From NCBI GenBank assembly GCA_002286715.1, contig NSJX01000006.1:558001-622000 (forward strand): a DNA stretch of 64,000 nt, given 5' to 3'. The notes below the pieces were generated by a model. It was given only the letters and a program-made list of their open reading frames with translations, was not told where the DNA came from and did not search any database. Shown here piece by piece: positions 1 through 9,209 of the stretch; position 1 is the first letter of the stretch, and every line of letters begins with the position of its first letter. Position numbers and translations under genes: made by a program. The stretch is from Dentipellis sp. KUC8613 (taxonomy: Eukaryota > Basidiomycota > Agaricomycetes > Russulales > Hericiaceae).

Positions 1-844
1 AAGCAAGGACAAGGAGAAAGGCAAGGGCAAGAGCGGTAGGAAATCTGGCTCGGACACAAGCTACAGCTTCGCGGACTCAGAAGTCGACCAGCTGATTCTC
101 CATGCAGCAGAGGACCCGACAATCGATCTGACGCTCGAGGACGATCACGCTATGGACTATACTCCTTCAGAGATCCCACAGGCGAGGGCTAGGTCTCCTG
201 TACTCCAGGACCGCAAGCGCAAGCTTCTAGACTCAACAGTCGCTGAAGACGACGACGGTCCATCTAGGAAGCGAGCATTGGGCTCTTTGCCGCGCTCGAC
301 GACTCGTCAGCCTTTGTTTTTGGACGGCTCTTCTGACCCGGCGTCGATGACTGTCACCACCGAAAACACTAGCGCTACTGGGCAAGATGACTCGAAACCT
401 AGCTGGGGTCTTGCGATGGACGACGAATTCGTACTCGACGAGTCACTTTTCACCATCGTCGACGACGCAGAGAACCCGCCCAAGACCTCCATCATCCAGT
501 CATCGTCTTCTACTGCTGTGGATCCCATACAGAGGCATCGTACCCCTCCGCCTTCTAACCCTAAACCAGAGGTATCCCATTCTGAGTTTTTCTGGGATGC
601 ACCTCCTGCCTGGACTACGCCGCCTGTCTGGACTGCTCCTGCCTCCCGCTCCGCTCCGCCTGCACCTCGTGCCCCCGACGCTCCTGCTCCCCGGGTTTCT
701 CAGGCTGCGACCATGAAGTCCTATGTGCGGGACCCTTCTCCTGTCAAGGAAGCGCCGGCGCCTCGCGAGCTCGACGCGTTGGAGGAGTTTGAAGCGTGGT
801 TGGCGAGTGGGAGTGTGATTATCGTGGATGACCCTGTTACTTGA
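1..844 (+). CDS. 3' end of an unrecognised acidic, proline-rich protein (5' end outside window)
   Basis: The frame is open from base 2 without a stop and ends at TGA 842-844, so this is the last exon, or part of it, of a gene that begins before the window. About 280 residues are visible. The segment starts with a lysine/glycine-rich run, then an acidic part, and is rich in Ser, Pro and Asp, with several basic KRK-like clusters that could act as nuclear localisation signals. The last residues form a short conserved-looking block, LEEFEAWLASGSVIIVDD, which suggests a functional C-terminal peptide. No catalytic domain lies in the visible part and I do not recognise the family. The length of the open frame and its codon use support coding; the function is unknown. 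Confidence 0.6.
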   Translation, partial: SKDKEKGKGKSGRKSGSDTSYSFADSEVDQLILHAAEDPTIDLTLEDDHAMDYTPSEIPQARARSPVLQDRKRKLLDSTVAEDDDGPSRKRALGSLPRSTTRQPLFLDGSSDPASMTVTTENTSATGQDDSKPSWGLAMDDEFVLDESLFTIVDDAENPPKTSIIQSSSSTAVDPIQRHRTPPPSNPKPEVSHSEFFWDAPPAWTTPPVWTAPASRSAPPAPRAPDAPAPRVSQAATMKSYVRDPSPVKEAPAPRELDALEEFEAWLASGSVIIVDDPVT

Positions 845-1127
845 TGGACGAGCTTGCTTTCGGGACTGGTGACTGTGACTCCCTGTAACATTGTCTCCAG
901 ACTGGCTGCTGTGGACCGAATTCCTGAGACTCCATGGACTCCTTGTACCATCATACCAACAATCGACACAAGCAAACATCGGAGCTGGGGTTCCATTCGA
1001 CTAGAAAAGCAGTGTAGCAGTAGATGTATTCGTATCAATGCAAGCATATGCAGATGAGATTATGTGCCATTAGGGAGCGTGTAAATAAATACCGTAGCCG
1101 AACACCATCTCGAGGCTCGTCAACCAT

Positions 1128-2711
1128 CTATGATTTTTCGCCCGCCGCATCCTCGCTCTTCGGCGGGTCCACAAACACGCTCAGCGCACCCTCCATCCGC
1201 GGGTCCCACTCCACGGGGCTGTCGCTCCGCACGATCGCCCAGCCCTCCTCGTCCGAGCGCCAGCGCAACTCCTTCTTCAGACGGTCCGCGCGCAGCTCGA
1301 CCTCCGTCGGCGGCGGCGCGCTGAGCTCCTCCTTCGTCGGCTCCCGCTCGCCGCGCGAGAGCGCACGCGCCGTCGCGAGCTTCGCGGGGAGCGCGTCGTA
1401 GTACGTCTTGCGCGCCTTCTCGACTTCAGCGGGGAGCGAAGCGGTCGAGGACTTGTACCATGCCTCCGCGTCGGCGTCGAACGCCAGATCCGAGTTCTCC
1501 GCAGTGGTCTTGTCCGCGGGCGCGTCGGCAATGTCGAACGTTTCAGCGGGGGCGGCGGCACTGGGAGCGACGAATGGACGTGTCTGCCCCATGACGATGC
1601 GGTAGCCTGCCTCGGCGCCCGCCTGTACCTTCTTCCGCTCGTTGAAGAAATCCCAGATCATGTTCGGGATCTGCTTGATGCCGATGTGGTTGGTGAAGGG
1701 GACAAGCAGCAGGGACGGCTGCCGCGGGACGCGCTCCGGCGGGGGCACGTCCGCGCCATCCACGTTCTGCGTGATCGTCTTCGGCTTCGCGGGCTCCGGC
1801 GCACGCATCGTGAGGGGGTTGAACACGCCGGGGCGCGAGGACGGGAGACGTGACTTGGTCGGCAGCGGTTCGTCGTCGCCGAGTGTCTCCGGGTCGAAGA
1901 CCGGCTCAGGCTCAGGCTCGTCGAAGTGGTTGTCCTCCTCCAGCACCGCTGCGAGGGCCTCCTCCCGGTCGACCTTCTGCAGACCTTCGCTCCATCCGCG
2001 CCGCAGGCCGGCCATGTACTCCTTGAACGTGGGGCGGCCGACGATCACGATTCCACCTTCGAGAGCACGGCGTTCGCGCTCTTCTGGAGTGTCTTTGTAT
2101 GCCAGCGGAGTGTAGAGGGCCGGGGGTGGGTCGAGCCCGAGGGCGTAGCGCCGCTGGGCCTTGATGTCGTTCGCGACGCGCGTGGCGATATCGCCGTGCC
2201 GCTTGCCGCCAATGAGGTTATAGTCTACGGCCGCTGCTACGAGCACGGGCTATAATGCACACGATTCGAATCCGGGAAAGAGGGAAGAAGTGAAAGTGGG
2301 GCGGACCTTGACGTACTTGCGGAAGTAGCGCGTACTGCGATCCCACTCCTCGTCACCGGGCCATTTGGCACCGTAGACGGTGACCTTGCGCGGGTACTCC
2401 AGGCTGTGGAGAGGTTCCTCCGCGAAATGTGCTACGCGTGCCTTGTATTCCTCGCGGATGCGGCGGCATTCGCGACGATCGTAGATGTAGGCAGCCACCG
2501 TTGAGCCGGTGACACCAAGGAAGATGAGCCAGTTGCGGGACGGGAGTCGGGGACGCTTGTCAAGCCATGACGGTGGGATGCCAGTGTACTCTAGAGCGAC
2601 ACGGACGCCGGACTTGGGCTTCGGCCTGGTCGTTGCCGTCGCCGTCGGTGCAGGCGTCGCCGCTGCGGGGGCGGGGGACGCATTGGCGTCGGGGGCGGTG
2701 GGGGTGGTCAT
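1128..2711 (-). CDS. TIM54: TIM54, inner-membrane subunit of the TIM22 protein import complex
   Basis: Two exons (2711-2307 and 2249-1128) join to 508 residues. Tim54 is an inner mitochondrial membrane protein that supports the TIM22 translocase, which inserts carrier proteins. After an Ala/Thr/Pro-rich start the protein carries the family signature GIPPSWLDKRPRLPSRNWLI, then one membrane segment (about residues 55-75) ending in YIYDRRECRRIREEYK, then YGAKWPGDEEWDRS and, across the intron, VAAAVDYNLIGGKRHGDIA. The C-terminal half holds VPFTNHIGIKQIPNMIWDFF, also typical of the family. The intron (2306-2250) has donor GTCCGC and acceptor TAG. The start ATG at 2711 is the first in frame before the conserved block. 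The gene is divergent from CDC10, 190 bp away. Family assignment is secure; the exon junction is well supported. Confidence 0.93.
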
Positions 2712-2901
2712 ACGCAGGCGTCGGGGCCAGCAGAGAAATCGACGCGGTCGCCCGCCACCCTCCGAATATGGAAGGGTCCCGCCACCGCAACCAAACACAA
2801 TTTGTTGTTTGGCGCCCGTCGCTCAGCCCGTCTCCTCCTCGCCACCCTGTCCACTCACACCCTCCGTCCCCGGCAGTCCCGTCTTTTCTTCCTATTTCGC
2901 A
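2712..2901. promoter_or_regulatory. Short divergent promoter between TIM54 and CDC10
   Basis: Only 190 bp separate the two start codons, so both 5' UTRs and core promoters must lie here. The strand reading toward CDC10 is strongly pyrimidine-rich just upstream of its ATG, as is common in fungal promoters. I see no clear TATA box. Confidence 0.5.
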
Positions 2902-4259
2902 ATGGCCGCCGCTGAAGTCCAGGAGATTCGCGCTCAGTCTTATGTCGGTTTCGACTCTATCACACAGCAGATTGAGCACAAGCTCTTGAAGCGCGGCTTC
3001 CAGTTCAACGTCATCGTCGTCGGTGTGTACTTGTCCTTTATCGCCTTTTAGACAACATGTGTGCGTAGGCAGCTGGTACGAAGCTGCTATACAAGCCACG
3101 GACGTCAGAGGCGACCAGTACTGCGTACTGACGCGCGTCGTTGCGCCGCGTGTTACGTGTTGCTCTACAGGCCAAACGGGACTGGGCAAGTCGACGCTCA
3201 TCAACACCATCTTCGCGTCGCACCTTATCGACTCCAAGGGCCGCCGCGAGGCTGACGAGCCCGTCCGCCAGACGACCGAGATCCAGACCGTCTCGCATGG
3301 TACGTCGCTTTTGGTTCCGTGTGTTATGAGCTGTCGTGCTTAACGCATGCAATTAACGCGCAGTGATCGCGGAAAACGGTGTCAGACTGAGGCTCAACAT
3401 TGTCGATACCCCCGGCTACGGAGACCAGGTCAACAATGAGAACTGGTGCGTTGTTCGCCCGTCTATATGATGCAATATACGCCTAACGACGATTGATCAC
3501 ACATCCAGCTGGGATCCCATTGTGAAATATATCAAGGATCAGCACAGTGCCTACCTGCGCAAGGAGTTGACGGCAATGCGGGACCGCTACATCCAGGACA
3601 CGCGTATTCACTGCTGCCTCTACTTCATCAACCCGACCGGGCACTCGCTCCGCCCTATTGACGTGATTGTGATGAAGAAGCTCAGTGAGGTCGTCAACGT
3701 TGTTCCCGTCATTGCCAAGGCGGACAGCCTGACGCTCGACGAGCGTGAGGCATTCAAGCAGAAAATTCGCGCGGAGCTGTTCCACCACTCAATTCGTCTG
3801 TACCCCTTCGACACGGACGAGTATGACGAGGAGGAGGTGCAGCTGAACGAGAGCATCCGCGTAAGTCTGCAATCCCCCCATGGCTAGTAACAACACGCGC
3901 TGACGATACTCGCAGAACATGATTCCGTTCGCGGTGGTCGGTTCGGAGCGCAACGTGATCATTGAGGGCAAGTCGGTGCGCGGACGCAAGAACCGCTGGG
4001 GTGTCGTCAATGTTGAGGATGAGTCCCACTGCGAGTTCGTCTCGTTGAGGAACTTCTTGACCAGGTTCGTATTGTACTACTGTTGCTATGTCACGAACTT
4101 CTTCGCTCTATTTATACGTGTGGATTCCATACTAACGCATATCTTATCTCCAGGACCCACCTGCAAGACCTCATCGAGACAACTGCCCAGATCCACTACG
4201 AGGCCTTCCGCTCCAAGCAGCTCATCGCGCTCAAGGAGAACGCACGGCCGCAACAGTAG
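2902..4259 (+). CDS. CDC10: Septin of the Cdc10 class
   Basis: Six exons (2902-3022, 3171-3299, 3364-3445, 3509-3860, 3916-4064, 4154-4259) give 312 residues. Septins are GTP-binding proteins that form filaments at the bud neck or septum. Visible motifs: P-loop [13 protein letters not shown], switch region DTPGYGD, G4 AKADSL, and the septin unique element with FAVVGSE and [10 protein letters not shown]. The protein ends soon after [17 protein letters not shown] with no C-terminal coiled coil, which is the hallmark of the Cdc10 type as opposed to Cdc3, Cdc11 or Cdc12, and the length fits (about 320 in yeast). All introns are short with GTNNGY donors. The start is the first ATG, preceded by a pyrimidine-rich leader. 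Septin identity is certain; the Cdc10 subclass rests on the missing coiled coil and overall resemblance. Confidence 0.93.
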
Positions 4260-5988
4260 TCGTCCGCGCTCCCTCCCCTCGCAGCCAAAATACCTTGCGT
4301 GCCCTTTTCTCTCGTCTCGTACCTTACATACCGATCCCCGTATATATACCCCGCCGTCGCTGGCCCCGATCCCGCTCCCGATCCCGCTCCCGTCGCTCCT
4401 TGCCCTCCCTAGCTCTTTCTCACCCTGCCTTTGTTTCTCTGTGTTTGAGTTAACGTTGCCGCGCGCTATGCTATTTGCTTAGGATACGTGCCGCAGGCCG
4501 TCGTGTCTTGTCGGATACGGACTGAAACTCAGTAATTTAGCGTGGACTTGAGTGGTGTCGCTCATTTTGATTGGGTCGGGCTATCTGTGGTCAATGCTTG
4601 AGTTCAGTTTCAGGTGCGTTGATTAGAAGACGCGAGTCTTTAAAGAGTTTCGAAGGGCTGAGTATGGTAAGGAAAAGAGGTGAGTCTCAGTGAATCTTAT
4701 TTTTCGTTGAACGGATAGGTGTCTATTGGTCAGGCCTCTAATCTTTCGACACAACAGGATGCTTACTTGTTCTCGTACGAAGTCCTCGAGTTTTGTGGCT
4801 TTCTCCGCTCCTTCTAGTACTTCAAGCATGGCTTCGCGAAATCAAGCAAGAAGCGCCGTTTCCGGGATTCGGACCACCTAGACCATTCACAGCTGGAGAT
4901 GAAAGAGTCCATGTGCGTGGATATCCCACGTCCGCTCTCCTACCCGAAGCTCGCTCGAGCTCCCCACGACGCCTGCGAACGCACACGCGCGTGCGCCCTC
5001 GTTCTCGAGCTCGTGCCCGTGCAGAGCCCGGAGGAGCGTCACAACAGGCAGCCACCGCCCGCGTTGAGGCGCGCGGACGGCGAGCAGCGGCTTGAGCTCC
5101 AGCTGGTCGAGGCCAAGGCGGTGGAAGAGATGCTACGCCTGTCCGCGGAGTGTGCGTCGCGGACTGCGTGTGTACCAGTCCGCGAGGCGGCCCAGACGCG
5201 CTTGCGCTGAGGAGCTCTGGCTATTAGTGACGGGGTGCTGCAGAGCGCGGTGCAGAAGGAGGAGTGTATGCGCTTGAGATGGAGATGTATTCGAGTCGGG
5301 GCTCGATTGTCTATGGTATTCGGTGAGTGTTTTTTTGCTGTTGAAGAGTGTGCGTGAGTGACACGGTTGTTTTCAGGAGTTTCAACCAGGAGATTATCAG
5401 GACGTGCCGAATGAGTATGTTGCGAACGGTAAGCCTGTAGTCGATTTAATAATGTCTTTTGTGGTTTGAAACTTAAGTACTTGATTTTGCGGAGCCACCG
5501 TTAGTTCGGCGAGCGATTGGACCCGGCGTCGAACTCAAGTTTGAATGTTGTCGAGTGCTCTGGTGCCTATTGGGTAAGTTGTGTGCGCCCCGCGAATATA
5601 TGCGTACGCGTGTGTCAAGAGACTAGATTATGTTGTAAAGGTGAATATCGTTACAAACATGTCTTCGTCCCGCTCACAGCCAAGAGCAGCAGGAAGTAGG
5701 AATCGACCTTATGCTTATCTGCCCTGGACCGTTGAATACCACCTGGTCGAGCCACGGCCCTTGCACCCCGAAAGCAAGCTTGGCTCTAGCAGCTGAATCC
5801 AACTACTCCAGTAAGTATCATCTCGGGCCCGTGCCACATGATGTTTGCAGGAGCCTTACGCATTGAATGATGGTATTGCCCCGCCTTCCATCGTGACCAT
5901 ATTCAATGAAGCGCTCGCACAGCTTCTGGTTCCGAGTCGGATCCCCAACGGCAGCTTATCGAAAAGCCGCACGTACTTGGAGATCACG
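4260..5988. other. Gene-poor interval downstream of CDC10
   Basis: The first 200 bases are the CDC10 3' region, pyrimidine-rich with an imperfect CCCGATCCCGCT repeat near 4365-4390. From about 4795 to 5405 there are GC-rich stretches open for 60-100 codons on the plus strand, with splice-like signals (a GTGAGT near 5322 and a TTTTCAG near 5377). No family is recognisable and no start and frame can be joined convincingly. It may be a decayed gene or a long leader. I assign no gene here. Confidence 0.4.
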
Positions 5989-6083
5989 TACTATCGTGTA
6001 CCCAGATATGGAATGCGGACTAGATATGGAATGCACAGAAAGATATTGTTGTCCTCCGCCTTGTGCGATGTCTATGCACTTCA
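5989..6083 (+). repeat. 95-bp sequence left of the scaffold gap, identical to 6094-6188
   Basis: Every base from 5989 to 6083 recurs at 6094-6188, directly across the 10 N. An exact direct repeat that abuts both sides of a gap is best explained as unmerged contig overlap. Confidence 0.9.
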
Positions 6084-6093
6084 NNNNNNNNNN
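6084..6093. other. Assembly gap of ten N
   Basis: Ten undetermined bases. Ten is a conventional placeholder, so the real gap size is unknown and may be negative (overlap). Confidence 0.98.
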
Positions 6094-6188
6094 TACTATC
6101 GTGTACCCAGATATGGAATGCGGACTAGATATGGAATGCACAGAAAGATATTGTTGTCCTCCGCCTTGTGCGATGTCTATGCACTTCA
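6094..6188 (+). repeat. 95-bp sequence right of the scaffold gap, identical to 5989-6083
   Basis: Second copy of the gap-flanking sequence. It contains the true left end of the TIR element if the two copies are collapsed. Confidence 0.9.
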
Positions 6189-6784
6189 AAATTTACACGT
6201 ATATAAAGTACACAGCTAGCATCTCAGCATAAAAAGTTCGAAGCCAAAGGAAGAGATTTGCTAGCAGGAAAAATTGTGCACGGACCGGGCAAGGACATGG
6301 AATGCGTTCAATCATCAGGGCTCGGCTCAAAATCACTCAATAAAATCGGAAAAAAAGCGTGTGCGCTTTGATTTCCATTCTAAACCCACTTGAAGACTCT
6401 GTTTCAAGAAAATGGTATAGAAAGCGTCAGAATGGAGGCCATGCTCTCGAACAGTCCGAGCGTGACAGTACTGAATTGATAGTCCGATGAAAGTCCGCCC
6501 GGCAAGACGCGAAACGCCGCAATTGACATCCTTCGGAAGAGCGGCGACGGCTGACAAACCGTGACTGATGGGTGACAAGGGCGTCCCTCTTGCGGGCGGT
6601 GAGCTCTCCATCCCGGCATCTCACTGGCAGACGCAAAAGGACGGTAAAAATTAGCTGGCTTCGCGTATGCATAGAGGAAATCTCGTTGTACATTATGGTT
6701 GCATTTTGAAGAGACGGGAGTGCGTGAGGATGCCATATTCCATATCTAGCCCACCGCCATTCCATTAACGGGTACACGATAGTA

Positions 6785-8139
6785 CAAGCCGCTGCCTAAG
6801 TACCTACGATGGGCTCGGAACCAAATGTCCCATGGACTCCGCTGGGTCCCGCTACCGCCTATGCATTTGGAGGAAGGACGGCGGGGCGCCAGGACAAAGA
6901 CGAGCTGCCATTGACAGTGCACTGGGGCACGTCCGGTCTATACAGCTTGCAAGGTGGGCGCGTCGGCTCTTTTACGGGCTCACGCTCGGGATTCGGCTGA
7001 TCCTGCCACTGCCCTTCGTCTCCGAAGTGCAGCTGTGGAGTCATGTCATTGCAGTAAGTACAAGTACAGAGGCCAGGGTCAGGCCAGCGTTTATTTGTTC
7101 CTATCGGGATCTCCATGGTCGTATCACGGTAGTGAGTACATGGCCGAGTCAGTGCTCGCCGAACTACAAAGTACTAAACCCTGCCGATGTTTTGATTTCT
7201 AGGCAACACGGCATGGTATCATATCGGTTATGGTGCGATGCCACATAGCTGCTTCGAATGGATCTTCCACGGTCCATCGTCAAGACCGCGACGAATATTT
7301 TGTGCCATTTGCCGTACTTGGCGAAACCATTTCGAGCTCACCAGTGCTCGATTTCTCGAATACTCAGAATATGGTACGGGCTCGCGGCTGGCCTGGGGTG
7401 GTCTGACTGTCAACTCGTATCTAGCCGGCCGGCCTGCACGGCGTTGTTTGGCCTTGGCCACGCCCCCTCAGCGGAGCATTGCACAATTGCAATGCAAAAC
7501 CACTGAGATTATCATTCTGGGGTCGGCGCTCCACTTCGGACGCAGTCCAGGCTCCAGATGCACGAGATGGATACTTAGACGCGGGCGCCCGGCCGCGTTG
7601 TCAGAGCATTGCTTCGTACAATTTCCAACCTGTCAGTTGGAGTATTTCCTTTCGAACATGAGTTTCGTACGGCAGATTACACGCTCTCCGGGAACAGGTT
7701 TTCTGATGCTCCTAGCGGTACAAATATATGTATGAGCGCCACGTAGAGCGCGTACGGACACATTACTATAATATTACTGCGCAGGTAAGTGAACACGGAC
7801 ACGCTGCAGCCAGCATAGCGCCGATTGCACAAGGAATGATATCGGCAGTGCTGCACAGCACCATCCAACAGCGGAGCATGCGCTTGGCGCAGTTGATACT
7901 GATATGTACAAACGCAGCGTCAGCCGGCCACGGGCGTAAGATGGGTGTCGAGATGGGAGGAAGCGTGTCAAAAATGCATAGTGAGCAGCATAGTGTCAGT
8001 GCTGCTATGCCCGGCCACGGGCCAGGTACGCAGTGCATGTGCCGGGCGAGTTCCCCGCACGCCGCGAGTCACGACGGGTGTGGGGCCGCGTGTGGATGCG
8101 CAGTCCGCCTGCCCATGCGGGGTGAGAGCCACAACACTT
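6785..8139. other. Gene-poor interval without recognisable genes
   Basis: Several frames stay open for 80-165 codons (for example 6832-7248 and 7238-7735 on plus), but none shows a domain, a consistent codon bias or a plausible spliced extension. Short words recur around 7120-7240, which suggests degraded repetitive DNA. No gene is assigned. Confidence 0.4.
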
Positions 8140-8320
8140 GCTATGCATCTGTAAAGCAGCGTTATTGCAAATGCGGTGGGCGGCCTTTTCGCCCGAAAGA
8201 CAGCCTCCCATTGGACGAGAAAGTGCTGAACTACCGGAAAAGGCAGGTAATGTGCGATCGAAAAGGGCTCAGTATGAGCAGCTCATACCTGCTCATAGCA
8301 AAACGAATTTCCTGATGTGG
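8140..8320 (+). repeat. Dispersed repeat, copy 1, with a 3' palindrome
   Basis: About 165 bases match 53328-53513 in the same orientation at roughly 84 percent by eye. Shared blocks include ATCTGTAAAG, CATTGGACGAGAAAGTGC and GCGATCGAAAAGGGCTCAGT. The copy ends in the palindrome GTATGAGCAGCTCATAC, which overlaps a second inverted pair ATGAGCAG...CTGCTCAT, then AGCAAAAC. No coding potential is conserved between the two copies, so this looks like a non-coding repeat family or a small structured element. Confidence 0.75.
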
Positions 8321-9209
8321 GACGTGGGAGAGGCGCAGTGCTGGGTGCGAGACGAAGGCGAGCGTGAGGACGAGTCGGGGCGGCAGCAGTATGTAGCGCT
8401 CGTCGGGGATACGGCGACGGGCGGTGGGCCTGATTGGTGCGCTGGTCCGCGCCGGGTGTGCCTCGGTCGGCAATTGGTCGGACGTCGGGGCGGCTGCTCG
8501 CCGCGCGGATAACGTCACCAATCGACTCTGACACCGCGGCCTTGACCCTCGAGGGGCTCTCTCACTCACGAGTTTGCCGCCGGCGCAGCTCCGTCTCCGG
8601 GCTGCGTGCGGCAGCGCACTGAATGCTGAGACCTGCGTCGTAGATGCACCAGCACCCGCCTGTCCGCGCGAAGGAGAGCGGCGCGGTGGGCGGGAGGCGT
8701 GCGGGGCAGATCTGGATCTGATAAGCGAGGAAGGCAATCGGGCGAAGTGACGCCCGGTGCATGACGCGTCGACGTCGGCAGCGTTGTTGGTGAGGCCGCG
8801 GGGGACGGCGCGCACAGTGGGCGGGCTGGCATTGTCGAGAGGCGTCGGGCGGGTGTGTTGAGTGGAGGCCGGGGGAGGGATTGCCGAGGACGGAGGCGGT
8901 GGGTGGATTTAGTCAGGCTGCGCGGAAAACGGTGGGCGATATCGGGAGATCTGAGATCCGGGGCGACACGGGCAGTTCGTCGCTGCTCTGGACGTCGTGC
9001 AGCTGGTTGCGGTCGGAGGTGGGGGCGCAGAGAGATTCGGGGGAGGAGTGGACACGAATACGAATTTTATTGAAGGGGAGAAAGCGGGGAGAGAGGAGGA
9101 GCGGGGTGAGTCATGTGTGCTGACATCCGGAGCGTGAATCAGCCCAAGAGTATGAAACCGAGAGCGAGCGCACGTCTACGCCTCCCGTCCTCCTTCCCTC
9201 CCGACCACA
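8321..9209. other. Upstream region of the P4-ATPase gene
   Basis: About 0.9 kb of GC-rich DNA. Minus-strand frames are open for up to 194 codons, but the translation is Arg/Ser/Pro low-complexity and not gene-like. The last 80 bases before the ATG at 9210 are pyrimidine-rich, consistent with a fungal core promoter and leader. Confidence 0.4.

Larger units (their letters stand above)
5989..6784. mobile_element. Short non-autonomous DNA transposon (MITE-like) with terminal inverted repeats, interrupted by a scaffold gap
   Basis: The left end TACTATCGTGTACCC (5989, repeated at 6094) is matched exactly in inverted orientation at 6770-6784. The similarity continues inward for about 45 bases as related TATGGAATG and CTAGATATGGAAT words. 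Both ends begin or end with TA, as expected for a Tc1/mariner-like element whose TA target is duplicated. The interior has no long open frame. If the two 95-bp sequences around the N gap are one sequence counted twice, the element is about 691 bp. That it is a MITE is inferred from the repeats and size; no transposase is present. Confidence 0.6.

Noticed and set aside
4899..5210. 103-codon open frame downstream of CDC10
   Set aside because: Ala/Arg/Glu-rich with no family resemblance; no start and splice model could be completed. Kept only as a note in the interval entry.
7238..7735. 165-codon open frame on the plus strand
   Set aside because: No domain, mixed composition and overlapping alternative frames; it does not look like coding sequence.
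8231..8815. 194-codon open frame on the minus strand
   Set aside because: Arg/Ser/Pro low-complexity translation, overlaps the dispersed repeat, no domain and no splice continuation.
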